From the NCBI GenBank assembly GCA_963831605.1, contig CAWHQR010000001.1:186001-250000 (forward strand): a stretch of DNA of 64,000 bases. Reading direction: 5' to 3'. This DNA is from DASUPK01 sp963831605 (GTDB taxonomy: Bacteria > Actinomycetota > Thermoleophilia > Solirubrobacterales > 70-9). This document shows, one piece after another, positions 47,232 to 56,045 of the stretch. The translations under genes were made by a program, and so were the position numbers. Under the pieces are notes generated by a model that was given only the letters and a program-made list of their open reading frames with translations, made no database searches and had not been told where the DNA came from. The number at the start of each line of letters is the position of its first letter. Position 1 is the first letter of the stretch.

Positions 47232-48227
47232 ATGTCGGACGTTGCCGCTGGAGTGACAGCGCCCCCCATCGGTTCGCCGGCACAGGCAGAAGTTGCACCG
47301 CCTGCCAAACAAGCGCTGGCGGACGCGATCCAGCCCGTCGCCCACGAGACCCGCGACCGGATCATCACCGGCGCGCTCACTGTCATCCCGTTCCTGTTGC
47401 TCGGCTTCGTCGTCTGGCAACTCGCCGGCAGCTGGCTGCGCTGGAGCGACCTGCTCGTCTTCGCGCTCCTCTACATCCCGACGGGCCTCGGGATCACGGT
47501 CGGCTTCCATCGCCTCTTCACCCACCGGTCCTTCAAGACCGGGCCCCGGACCCGTGCGGTGCTCGCCGTGCTCGGCTCGGCCGCGGTCGAGGGCCCGATC
47601 ATCTCTTGGGTCGCCGACCACCGCAAGCACCACGCCTTCTCCGATGAGGAAGGCGATCCTCACAGCCCGCACGTCGGGTACGGGGAGGGTGTTTGGGCAC
47701 AGTTCAAGGGGTTCTTCCACGCTCACCTCGGCTGGCTCTTCATCCACACGCAGCGCGGTTCCAAGGAGCGCTTCGCGCCGGACCTGCTCAAGGACCCGAT
47801 CGTCAGCTATGTCGACCGGACCTTCCTGCTCTGGGCGGTGGCGGGGTTCATCGCCGCCTTCTTCCTCGGTTGGGCGATCGGCGGCACGGTCATGGCCGGC
47901 GTCACCGGGTTGCTCTGGGGGGGCGCGGTGCGGATGATGGTCCTGCACCACGTCACCTACTCGATCAACTCGCTCTGCCACATGTTCGGCAAGCGAGACT
48001 TCGAGACCACCGACGAGTCGCGCAATCTGGCATGGCTCGCGATTCCGACCTTCGGTGAGGCCTGGCACAACAGCCACCACGCCTTCCCGACCTCGGCCGT
48101 GCACGGGATGAAGAAGCGCCAGATCGATCCGTCAGCGGGTGTGATCTGGTCGCTCGAGAAGCTCGGGCTCGCCTGGGACGTGGTCCGGATCGCTCCGGAG
48201 CGCCAGGCCGCCAAGGCCGCCGCCTGA
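47232..48227 (+). CDS. Acyl-CoA/acyl-lipid Delta9-type fatty-acid desaturase
   Basis: A 331-residue membrane di-iron desaturase. Three His boxes are intact: GFHRLFTHRSF, DHRKHHAFSD and WHNSHHAFP. Four or so membrane spans flank them. ATG 47232 has AAGGAG upstream. It needs electron donors (ferredoxin or NADPH reductase) encoded elsewhere. Its products would be substrates for the divergent cyclopropane synthase. Confidence 0.94.
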   Translation: MSDVAAGVTAPPIGSPAQAEVAPPAKQALADAIQPVAHETRDRIITGALTVIPFLLLGFVVWQLAGSWLRWSDLLVFALLYIPTGLGITVGFHRLFTHRSFKTGPRTRAVLAVLGSAAVEGPIISWVADHRKHHAFSDEEGDPHSPHVGYGEGVWAQFKGFFHAHLGWLFIHTQRGSKERFAPDLLKDPIVSYVDRTFLLWAVAGFIAAFFLGWAIGGTVMAGVTGLLWGGAVRMMVLHHVTYSINSLCHMFGKRDFETTDESRNLAWLAIPTFGEAWHNSHHAFPTSAVHGMKKRQIDPSAGVIWSLEKLGLAWDVVRIAPERQAAKAAA

Positions 48228-48245
48228 CCAAATAGGGTCGCGGCG

Positions 48246-49574
48246 GTGTCCCGGCGTCTCGTCCCCGCCCTGCTTGCGCTGGCCGCGATCGCGGCCGCCT
48301 TCGGCATCGCCGCGTGCGGCGCCAGCGACAAGGACAAGATCAGCGGCATCACCCCGGTGGATGCGAACTGCGGCGACGTCCAGTACTCGGGCAGCGGCAA
48401 GGCGGAGAAGCTGATCGTCTCCGACCTCCCCCTGCAGGGGGACTCAGCCGAGCGCTCGAAGCAGATGAACGACGCGATCGTTCAGGAGATGGCACGCAAA
48501 GGGTGGCTGGCGGGCCAGACCGAGGTCGGCTTCCAGGCCTGCGACGACTCCCTCGCATCGACCGGTGAGTGGGACGAGGGAGTGTGCCGCTCCAATGCGC
48601 AGGCCTACGCGAGCAATTCCGATGTGATCGGCGTGATCGGCACCTACAACTCCGGCTGCGCCGCAGTCGAGATCCCAATTCTCAACAAGGCCCCGGGCGG
48701 GGGCCTGGCGATGGTCTCGCCCGGCAACACGTTCGTCTGCCTGACCGAGCCGGGCACCATCTGCAAGCCGAACGAGCCCGACGTCTACTACCCGTCCGGC
48801 AAGCGCAACTACATCCGAGTCGTCCCGAACGACGCTGTGCAGATGGCGGGCCTCGCCACGTTCGCCGACGGGCTCGGCATCCGGAACCCCTACATCCTGA
48901 TCGCCGCCGACGACCCGACCAGCAAGGGCCAGGCCGACACCTTCGAGGGCGCCGCTCGCTCGCTCGGGATGAAGATCGCCGGCGTCGAGCAGTGGGATCC
49001 CAAGGCGAAGAGCTACACCGACTTGATGCAGAAGGTGAAGGCTTCCGGGGCCGACTCGCTGCTGCTCGCGGGGCTGCTGGAGCAGAACGGCGCGCAGATC
49101 ATCAAGGACAAGGTCTCGGTGCTCGGTCCCAACGACGGCCCGGTCAAGCTGCTCGCGCCCGACGGCTTCGCGCAGCAGAGCACGATCGACCAGGCGGGCG
49201 CCGCTACAAAGGGGATGTACGCCAGTCTCCCCGGCAAGGTCCCGAGCAGCCTCACGGGCGAGGGCTCGGCGTTCGTCAAGGAGCTCAAGTCACAGATCGG
49301 GGACGAGCCGCTCGAGCTCTTCGCCCCCTATGCGGGACAGGCGGCCGAGGTCCTGATGCCCGCGATCCAGTCCGCGAACGGCACTCGCGCCGGCGTGATC
49401 TCCTCACTCTTCAAAACCCGCGTCCACGACGGCATCGTCGGCAGCTTCTCGATCACTCAGAGCGGGGACCCGAGCCCGGCGCCGATCAGCGTCTCCCAGG
49501 CGGAGGACACCTTCGTGCTCGCCAAGACGATCACGCCGCCGGCGCAACTGGTCAACGCAGCCCGCGGCAAATAG
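48246..49574 (+). CDS. Branched-chain amino acid-type ABC binding lipoprotein
   Basis: A 442-residue exported protein starting at GTG. Signal peptide and lipobox (FGIAAC, Cys24). The periplasmic-binding fold of the LivJ kind is seen in VIGVIGTYNSGCAAVEIPIL and FADGLGIRNPYILIAADDPT. No permease or ATPase gene is in the window, so it may be an orphan or have its partners elsewhere. The ligand is not predictable. Confidence 0.85.
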   Translation: MSRRLVPALLALAAIAAAFGIAACGASDKDKISGITPVDANCGDVQYSGSGKAEKLIVSDLPLQGDSAERSKQMNDAIVQEMARKGWLAGQTEVGFQACDDSLASTGEWDEGVCRSNAQAYASNSDVIGVIGTYNSGCAAVEIPILNKAPGGGLAMVSPGNTFVCLTEPGTICKPNEPDVYYPSGKRNYIRVVPNDAVQMAGLATFADGLGIRNPYILIAADDPTSKGQADTFEGAARSLGMKIAGVEQWDPKAKSYTDLMQKVKASGADSLLLAGLLEQNGAQIIKDKVSVLGPNDGPVKLLAPDGFAQQSTIDQAGAATKGMYASLPGKVPSSLTGEGSAFVKELKSQIGDEPLELFAPYAGQAAEVLMPAIQSANGTRAGVISSLFKTRVHDGIVGSFSITQSGDPSPAPISVSQAEDTFVLAKTITPPAQLVNAARGK

Positions 49575-49598
49575 GCGAACCCCGCACCGGGCGGGTCC

Positions 49599-50546
49599 CT
49601 ATGCGGTGGCCATCAGATCGTCGGGACGCCGGTCTCTCAGTTCCTCGTCGAACTCCCGGTTGAACCGGCCGAAATAGGACTCCTCGTGCTCTCGGGCGTC
49701 CCAATTGTTGTGCCAGTGGTAGGCGAAGGCGCCGGGGAAGAACTCGCGATAGGAGCGGGCGTCCGGGCCCGGGCGAAAGCGCCAGCTGAATTTGCGAAAG
49801 AAGCCGTCGAACTTGTCGAAGGGGGCGCTCTCGAGCCGGCTCTTTCCGTCGGCGTGCGGCCAGAGTGGGTCGAAGAACGCACATGGCAGGACCGTCAGAT
49901 CGATCTCCTCGGCGCCCTCGAATCGAAGGACCACCGTCGGGTTGCATGACCCCGCCTCGGCGCCGCGCTCCATCAGCTTCCACGCGTTCTCGGATCCCTG
50001 CTCGAAGCGCAGGACCGCGTTGTTCCCGTACGGGAGGTCGGAGGACCAGCGGTAGGTGAAGTCCTCGGTCATGAACGGCTGCTCGAACAGGTCGCTCAGG
50101 TCGCGCAGGAGCATCATGTCCAGGTCGAGGTAGACGCCGCCGTAGTTGTGGAGGGCGACCAGGCGAAGGAGATTTGCCCGCTCGAGGGAGCTCGGGTGCT
50201 CCTGCAGCTCGGTTCTGCCCTCGAGCGGCGTTCCGCGACACTCGAGCGCCGCATCGAAGGCCCTGACCGACACCTCGGAGGCGATCGATCGCAGGGCTTC
50301 GTTCCGTTCGTGTCCCGGGTAGCCGTTTTCGGCGTCCAGCCAGAGGTAGACCTCTCCTCGCCTTCTCTGCGTCGCGAGCAGCGACTTGACGGCGAAGGCC
50401 TGCTTGTTCGTGAACGGCCCGGACCAGTACAGGTGGTAGGGCTCGCCGGAGGGGGCATCGTCCTCCGCCGGCGTCTCCAGCTCGCGGAGGAAGCGCAGAC
50501 AGTGGTCCGCGTCCCAGTACAGGCGTTCGTCGGGCAGGAGCTGCAT
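49599..50546 (-). CDS. Glycosyltransferase with DXD motif (sugar-binding region, GT32-like)
   Basis: A 315-residue protein. The fold signature NLLRLVALHNYGGVYLDLDM contains the DxD-type metal/sugar site, preceded by YHLYWSGPFTNKQ and YLWLDAENGYPGH. It resembles capsular or mannosyl-type transferases. No acceptor can be named. It stands alone between a binding protein and a secreted protein gene. Confidence 0.85.
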   Translation of the reverse strand: MQLLPDERLYWDADHCLRFLRELETPAEDDAPSGEPYHLYWSGPFTNKQAFAVKSLLATQRRRGEVYLWLDAENGYPGHERNEALRSIASEVSVRAFDAALECRGTPLEGRTELQEHPSSLERANLLRLVALHNYGGVYLDLDMMLLRDLSDLFEQPFMTEDFTYRWSSDLPYGNNAVLRFEQGSENAWKLMERGAEAGSCNPTVVLRFEGAEEIDLTVLPCAFFDPLWPHADGKSRLESAPFDKFDGFFRKFSWRFRPGPDARSYREFFPGAFAYHWHNNWDAREHEESYFGRFNREFDEELRDRRPDDLMATA

Positions 50547-50587
50547 TTCAGGTATCTATCAGGTATGCCCGCTGGGTGACCAATGCC

Positions 50588-51604
50588 TCAGCAGCGGTGA
50601 ATGGCTGCGGCGCTTTGCACTGCCTGGAAGGCCGAGCCGGGAATCGACTTGAGCTGATCGAGGTTCTCGTCGGACCAGCGGCGATCCGAGGTGCCCGAGA
50701 TGTACCAATTGGAGCCGTTGTCCGCGACGATCAGCCCGTATTGCTTCATGGCCACGGCGATCGCGTGGGCGGGCCCCGTGATGCCTGAGATGTCGTAGCC
50801 GGCGCCGAGGCGCAGGCGCAGGCCCATCGGCGGGGCGCTTGCGCTGGAGGTCGCCCCGGCGCAGTGGGAAGCGGGGTGGAGGTATGCGTCCTGGGTCGAG
50901 TCGACGGTCACCCGGATCGCGTGGTTGATGTGCCCGGACGCCGCCTCGTCGTAGCGAACCAGGCCGGGGAAGATCGGCAGTCCGGCCGCGTCCGCCGAGG
51001 TGAAGCCATCGGACCGGAGCGCGGGGGAGCGAAGGTCCCAGATCACGCCGACGTCCGCGTCCCAATGGGGCTTGGGGCGCTTCCGTGCGAAGGCGCGGCC
51101 GAGCTCGTAGAGCTTGCACCGTGACGAATCCACCGCGAGCACGTGGCGGTCGCCATCCGAGCCCTGACCGCCCTCCACCAGGGCCTTGAGCGGCACGCGG
51201 TAGGGGCCGTGGTCGGACTCGTCGCCGTAGGCGGTGAAGTTGACCTTCGTGCGCTTCTGCCGCTTGCCGACGACGGCGTACGGGAACCCATACTCGCGCG
51301 GCGACCCGAAGTCCGGGTGGACGAGGTCGCCGCCATGGGTGGAGATGTACGAGATGTATGCCGCCGAGTTCGGATCCGGCGGTGCGGCCGAGATGTCCTG
51401 GTTCCATGCCGACTCATCCGCGGCCGAAGGGGCATTCGCGGCTGTGGAGGAGGCCGGGAAGACCGGGCAGCTGCCGAGGCTGGGATAGGGACCGCGCGGC
51501 AGGCTCCGGTGATGATGCTTCTTCTTGGCGACGGCCAGACCGGCTGCGACCAACATCAGGCCGAGTACGGCGATCAGGACGACGTTCCCTGGCGAACGGC
51601 GCAT
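50588..51604 (-). CDS. Secreted conserved hypothetical protein
   Basis: A 338-residue exported protein. It has an N-terminal signal/anchor (NVVLIAVLGLMLVAAGLAVA) followed by a His/Lys run (KKKHHHR) and a probably globular domain. Recognisable blocks are DVGVIWDLRSPALRSDGFTS, GLPIFPGLVRYDE and YGLIVADNGSNWYISG, found in secreted actinobacterial proteins that I recall as uncharacterised. No enzymatic function can be stated. Confidence 0.75.
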   Translation of the reverse strand: MRRSPGNVVLIAVLGLMLVAAGLAVAKKKHHHRSLPRGPYPSLGSCPVFPASSTAANAPSAADESAWNQDISAAPPDPNSAAYISYISTHGGDLVHPDFGSPREYGFPYAVVGKRQKRTKVNFTAYGDESDHGPYRVPLKALVEGGQGSDGDRHVLAVDSSRCKLYELGRAFARKRPKPHWDADVGVIWDLRSPALRSDGFTSADAAGLPIFPGLVRYDEAASGHINHAIRVTVDSTQDAYLHPASHCAGATSSASAPPMGLRLRLGAGYDISGITGPAHAIAVAMKQYGLIVADNGSNWYISGTSDRRWSDENLDQLKSIPGSAFQAVQSAAAIHRC

Positions 51605-51623
51605 GCCCCGCCAGGGTAAAGAG

Positions 51624-52628
51624 CTAGGCCGTCTCCGTCTGCAGCGGGGGAGGGCCCTCGGCTCGGACGGCGGGCTGCTCGCCCTTGCGGACGCGCCTGG
51701 TGACCTTGACGTGCTCGGCCAGGACGTAGGAGCCGACCACCAGGATCCCGGCGAGGAGCTGCGCCGCGATCGTCTCCCAGTACGAGTAGATCTCGAACCA
51801 GGTGCCCATCCACGTCGGAACCGTGAACGGCGTGGGATGGCTCGGGATCCAGCCGAGCTCCATGAAGGACAGCGCCGTGCCGCCGATCATCACCATCAAC
51901 ACGACGGCGACCAACGCGCCGGTCGCGACCAGCATGCGGCGGTAGGGGAGCTTGTGGTGGAGCCAGAAGGTGAGCACGCCGACCACCGCGGTGCAGGCGA
52001 GGCCGATCGCCACGCCCTCGAGCACCGTGGACGTGCCGCTCTGCAGCTGGAGGTTCTGGAGGAACAGAACCACCTCGAACCCCTCGCGGTAGACCGTGGT
52101 GAACCCGAGGGCCACCAGTCCGATCACGACCCAGGGGCCGGTCTGAGTGAGCAGCTTCTGGCGTCGTTTGTGATGGCGGCCGATCCAGTCGGACCAGTAG
52201 ACCTTGTGCACGAACCAGTTGAGGACGATGAGCAGGACGACGATCGCCAGGAAGCCGGTGATCGCCTCGAGCTTCGGCCCGAGCGGCGAGGCGGCGTCGA
52301 GCACCGCCTGGACGATGAACCACGTCGCGACCGCCGCCCCGAAGGCGAGGATCGCGCCGGCGACGACCGGACGCTGCTTCGACTTGTTCGCCCCGAGGAA
52401 GCTGGCCGTTACTGCGGCGAAGATCAGGATCGCCTCGAGGCCCTCACGGAAGACGATCATCCCCGAGTTGAACACTGCGGTGCCGTGGCTCATGTGCTGC
52501 TCGGTTGGATCCGCCGGCCCGGTGTTCGCCGTCGCCATCAGATAGACGAGGCCGGTGACGACCGCCAGGCCGCTGACCCACCAGACCAGGCGCGTATGGG
52601 AACTCCGAGTGCTTTGGTCGGACTTCAA
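51624..52628 (-). CDS. FTR1-family iron permease
   Basis: A 334-residue iron transporter with seven or so spans. Both family REGLE motifs are present: VFREGLEAILIF near the N terminus and VYREGFEVVLFL in the middle, which bind iron in relatives. A multicopper oxidase or EfeO/EfeB partner is absent here. TTG 52628 is the start, opposite a MarR/MFS pair. Confidence 0.93.
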   Translation of the reverse strand: MKSDQSTRSSHTRLVWWVSGLAVVTGLVYLMATANTGPADPTEQHMSHGTAVFNSGMIVFREGLEAILIFAAVTASFLGANKSKQRPVVAGAILAFGAAVATWFIVQAVLDAASPLGPKLEAITGFLAIVVLLIVLNWFVHKVYWSDWIGRHHKRRQKLLTQTGPWVVIGLVALGFTTVYREGFEVVLFLQNLQLQSGTSTVLEGVAIGLACTAVVGVLTFWLHHKLPYRRMLVATGALVAVVLMVMIGGTALSFMELGWIPSHPTPFTVPTWMGTWFEIYSYWETIAAQLLAGILVVGSYVLAEHVKVTRRVRKGEQPAVRAEGPPPLQTETA

Positions 52629-52699
52629 GGTTCGGGCAACCTAACAGATTTGGAATTAGGGACCCCTAAGAGAACGGGAAAGGGACGGGGGGAGAATGA

Positions 52700-52725
52700 T
52701 TTGCTATGCTAATTAGCGATGCAAA
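52700..52725. promoter_or_regulatory. Palindromic operator overlapping MarR start codon
   Basis: A 26-bp inverted repeat: left half TTTGCTATGCTAA, right half TTAGCGATGCAAA, with 10 of 13 pairs matching and a perfect GCTAATTAGC core. The MarR ATG (52719) lies inside the right half, so binding would block both promoter and start. Confidence 0.65.
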
Positions 52726-53147
52726 CTATCCCCGAAGTCAAGGAAGAGCTCGCCCCCCGCCTGCGGTGGGCCATCACCCGGATGGCGCGCCGCCTACGCC
52801 AGGAGGCCGGCACCGACCTCGGCCCTTCACAGGTCGCCGCGCTCGCGACGATCGAGCGCCACGGGCCGCTCTCGCCGAGTGAGCTCGCTGACCGTGAGCG
52901 GATCAAGCGCCCGACCGCCACCCGGATCCTGCGTCACCTCGAAACGGGCGGCCTGGTGGAGAGGGTCAGGGACCCCGAGGATGGCCGCGCCTCGATCCTC
53001 AGCGTCACGCCCGAGGCCCGTGAGCTCCTCAGGCGCCTCCGCGCTCGAAAGACCGCGTATCTGGCCACTCGCCTCTCCAAGCTCGACGCCGAGGACCGCC
53101 GCACGCTTGAGCGGGCCGCCGAGCTGATGGAGGGGATGCTCGAGTGA
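52719..53147 (+). CDS. MarR-family regulator of MFS exporter
   Basis: A 142-residue winged-helix protein. The helices LSPSELADRERIKRPTATRI and wing VRDPEDGRASILSVTPEA are typical. Its TGA overlaps the exporter start (GTGA at 53144-53147), so it is co-translated with the transporter it probably controls. The operator over its own ATG suggests autorepression. The ligand is unknown. Confidence 0.9.
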   Translation: MQTIPEVKEELAPRLRWAITRMARRLRQEAGTDLGPSQVAALATIERHGPLSPSELADRERIKRPTATRILRHLETGGLVERVRDPEDGRASILSVTPEARELLRRLRARKTAYLATRLSKLDAEDRRTLERAAELMEGMLE

Positions 53148-54382
53148 CAGAGGCCCTCGGCCGCTCCTTCGCGAGTCTGCGCATCCCGAACTTCCGCCGC
53201 TACTTCACCGGGCAGCTTGTATCGCTGTCCGGCAACTGGATGCAGATGATCGCCGAGATGTGGGTGATCCTCTCGCTCACCGGCAGCGGCCTCGCAGTGG
53301 GCATCACGACCGCGCTCCAGTTCCTGCCGATGCTGCTCTTCGGCGCCTGGGGCGGTCTGATCGCCGATCGCGTGCCGAAGCGCCGCCTGCTCCTCCTCAC
53401 GCAGGGCCTGCACATGATCGCCCCGCTGACCATGTTCGCCCTCTCGGCCGAGGGCGCGCTCGTTCCCTGGATGGTCTTCTCGCTCGTCTTCGTCCGCGGC
53501 TGTGTCAACGCCGTCGACTACCCGACCCGGCAGGCGTTCGTGATGGAGATGGTCGGGTCCGACCGCGTCGTCAACGCCGTCAGCCTGAACAGCGTCCTGG
53601 TCCACAGCGCCCGCGTCGTGGGCCCCGCCTTCGCCGGAGTGCTGATCGCGACCGTCGGCGTGGAGCCCTGTTTCGCAATCAACGCCGCGAGCTTCGCCTT
53701 CATGATCTGGGTGCTTGCCGGGCTAGACACCGAGCGGCTGCAGCCAGCCGCGATGGCGCCGCGCGAGCCCGGCGCCGTTCGCGCCGGTCTCCGCTACGTG
53801 CGGGGCGAGCCGGAGCTCTGGATCCCGCTTGCGCTGATGGCCATCGTGGGAACGCTGGGCTACAACTTCCAGGTCGTCCTGCCGCTGCTCGCCCGGTTCA
53901 CCTTCCACGGCGGGCCCTCGACCTACGCGGTCCTGGTGGCCGCGATGGGCATCGGAGCGATCATCGGCGCCCTGATCAACGGGGCGCGCAGCTCGGTCAC
54001 CCCGATGCTCCTGATCGGGGCGTCCCTGATGTTCGGCGTCATCGCACTGCTCGCGGCCGGCGCACCGAGCCTCGCGCTGGAGATCGCAGCCCTGGCTCCC
54101 CTCGGAGCGGCGACGGTCACCCTGGCCGCCAGCATCAACTCCTCGTTGCAGCTGGCCTCCGAGCCGAACATGCGGGGGAGGGTGATGGCGCTGTACTCGA
54201 TCGTCTTCCTCGGCTCGACTCCGATCGGCGGCCCGCTCTCGGGCTGGCTCTCGCAGGCCATCGATCCGCGTGCGGCGCTGGTGATGGCGGGTATCGCCGG
54301 CATCGCCGGGGCGCTGGTCGCTCGAGTGGCCTTCGATCGGGTCGCGCACATTCCGATCGACGCGGAGCCAAGCCCGGCTTAG
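53144..54382 (+). CDS. MFS exporter (EntS/MFS_3-like)
   Basis: A 412-residue 12-span transporter. Family hints are FRRYFTGQLVSLSGNWMQM at the N terminus, ADRVPKRRLLLL (motif A) and VDYPTRQAFVMEMV. Such proteins export siderophores or drugs. Starts by overlapping the MarR stop. The FTR1 iron permease next door makes an iron link tempting but unproven. Confidence 0.88.
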   Translation: MTEALGRSFASLRIPNFRRYFTGQLVSLSGNWMQMIAEMWVILSLTGSGLAVGITTALQFLPMLLFGAWGGLIADRVPKRRLLLLTQGLHMIAPLTMFALSAEGALVPWMVFSLVFVRGCVNAVDYPTRQAFVMEMVGSDRVVNAVSLNSVLVHSARVVGPAFAGVLIATVGVEPCFAINAASFAFMIWVLAGLDTERLQPAAMAPREPGAVRAGLRYVRGEPELWIPLALMAIVGTLGYNFQVVLPLLARFTFHGGPSTYAVLVAAMGIGAIIGALINGARSSVTPMLLIGASLMFGVIALLAAGAPSLALEIAALAPLGAATVTLAASINSSLQLASEPNMRGRVMALYSIVFLGSTPIGGPLSGWLSQAIDPRAALVMAGIAGIAGALVARVAFDRVAHIPIDAEPSPA

Positions 54383-54408
54383 CCGGACGACGAGCGTGGA
54401 GGCGTCGC

Positions 54409-54567
54409 TCAGTCAGGTTGGCGCGGCGGCATCAACGCCCCAATCACCCAAAACAGGGGGAAGACAATTCCAAGGATGAACATCACCCAATGCCCCTTAC
54501 GGATGGACATGATGCCCAAGGTCACAAGCAGGACGAAGTAGAGGATGCCGCCGAGAACAAAAAACAT
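54409..54567 (-). CDS. Tiny two-span membrane protein, 52 residues
   Basis: An open frame from ATG 54567 to TGA 54409 gives MFFVLGGILYFVLLVTLGIM and then a second hydrophobic part MFILGIVFPLFWVIGALM. Two membrane helices are joined by SIRKGHWV. A GGGAG sequence sits before the ATG. It is of the type of small actinobacterial membrane proteins. No family name can be given. Confidence 0.65.
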   Translation of the reverse strand: MFFVLGGILYFVLLVTLGIMSIRKGHWVMFILGIVFPLFWVIGALMPPRQPD

Positions 54568-54677
54568 CTGGATTCTCCCTTCCAGGGTTGCGGCATCACC
54601 CTATTCGGTCGGAACAGGGGAACCACCGATCCTGCGTCGAGGCAATCCGGCTCCGGCTCAAATAGAGTCCGCCCGGC

Positions 54678-56036
54678 ATGGCGGACTTCTCTCAGCTTTC
54701 AATCCGGGGACGAGTGGCGACCTCGAGCGACTCCGACTGGGACGAGGCGCGCCAGGCCTGGAACCTGGCGGCCGACCAGCAGCCTCCCGCGGTCACGTTC
54801 GTCGAGAGTGCGGATGATGTCTCGAAGGTCGTTCGTTTCGCAGCGGACAACGACCTGAAGGTCACCGGCCAGGGCACGGGACACGGCGCCGTGGCGATGG
54901 GTGCGCTCGATGACACGATCCTGATCAAGACCGAGCGCATGCAGGCGATCGAGGTCGCCGATGGCACCGCCCGGATGGAGGCGGGCGTCCTGGCCGAGCA
55001 GATCGGCGGCGCCGCGCACGAGAAGGGGATGTCCTTCCTTCCCGGCACATCTCCCAACGTGGGGGTGACCGGGTACACGCTGGGGGGTGGGCTGAGCTGG
55101 CTCGGCCGCAAGTACGGCTGGGCCTGCAACAACGTGATCTCGATCGAGGTGGTGACCGCCGATGGGGAGGCCCGTACGGTCGATTCCGGCAGCGATCCGG
55201 ACCTCTTCTGGGCTCTGCGCGGAGGCGGCGGCGGATTCGCGATCGTCACGGCGCTGCACGTCAATCTCTTTCCCGTCAGCGAGGCATACGCCGGTGCGCT
55301 GCTCTTCGCGCCCGATGTCACCGAGGCCGGGGTGCGGCGCTATCGCGATTGGACCGCCGAGGTTCCCGAGGAGGTCGGAAGCATGGTCCGGATGCTGAAC
55401 CTCCCCCCGATCCCCGATATCCCCGAGGAGATCCGCGGGAAGAAGTGGCTTGCGATCACCGCCTGCTGCATCGGCGACAAGGAGGCGGGGGAGAAGCTGG
55501 TCGCCCCGCTCCGGGAGATCGGCGAGCCGGTCATGGACGTCTTCGACCAGATTCCCTCCCCGGCGCTGAGCCGGATCGCGATGGATCCCGAGCCGCCGGT
55601 GCCCGGCCTGGGTCACCACGCGACGATCAACGAGCTGCCCGATGAGGCTCTCGACGCGTTCGTTTCGACCGCCGGACCCGAATCGGACTCGCCCCTTCTG
55701 CTCGCCGAGCTTCGCCATCTGGGCGGGGCGCTGGGTCGCGCGCCGGAGAACGCGGGTGCGCTCGACAAGCTGGACGCCGAGTACGTGATGCTCGCGATCG
55801 GCATGCTGATGGACCCGGCCCTGCGCGAGCCGATCGAGGGCCAGCTCGACAGGCTTCACGACGCGCTCGGCCCCTGGGTCGCGGACGGCGGCTACTACAA
55901 CTACGCCGAGCGTCCCTGTGACGTCGAGGCGATCCTGCCCGAGGAGACCTGCAAGAGGCTCTCGGAGGTCAAGCGGAGCTGGGATCCCGACAACCGCATC
56001 GTCGCCAACCACTCCGTGGCGATGGCGACCGCCTAG
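54678..56036 (+). CDS. BBE-type FAD-linked oxidoreductase
   Basis: A 452-residue flavoenzyme. The PP-loop and flavin site read VTGQGTGHGAVAMG (His at the covalent 8-alpha position) and GVTGYTLGGGLSWLGRKYG; DPDLFWALRGGGGGFAIVT follows. The 6-S-Cys second anchor of berberine-bridge enzymes is not seen at the usual site. A C-terminal YYNYAERPCDVE block matches the BBE-like end. Substrate unknown. Confidence 0.88.
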   Translation: MADFSQLSIRGRVATSSDSDWDEARQAWNLAADQQPPAVTFVESADDVSKVVRFAADNDLKVTGQGTGHGAVAMGALDDTILIKTERMQAIEVADGTARMEAGVLAEQIGGAAHEKGMSFLPGTSPNVGVTGYTLGGGLSWLGRKYGWACNNVISIEVVTADGEARTVDSGSDPDLFWALRGGGGGFAIVTALHVNLFPVSEAYAGALLFAPDVTEAGVRRYRDWTAEVPEEVGSMVRMLNLPPIPDIPEEIRGKKWLAITACCIGDKEAGEKLVAPLREIGEPVMDVFDQIPSPALSRIAMDPEPPVPGLGHHATINELPDEALDAFVSTAGPESDSPLLLAELRHLGGALGRAPENAGALDKLDAEYVMLAIGMLMDPALREPIEGQLDRLHDALGPWVADGGYYNYAERPCDVEAILPEETCKRLSEVKRSWDPDNRIVANHSVAMATA

Positions 56037-56045
56037 GACCGCCGG

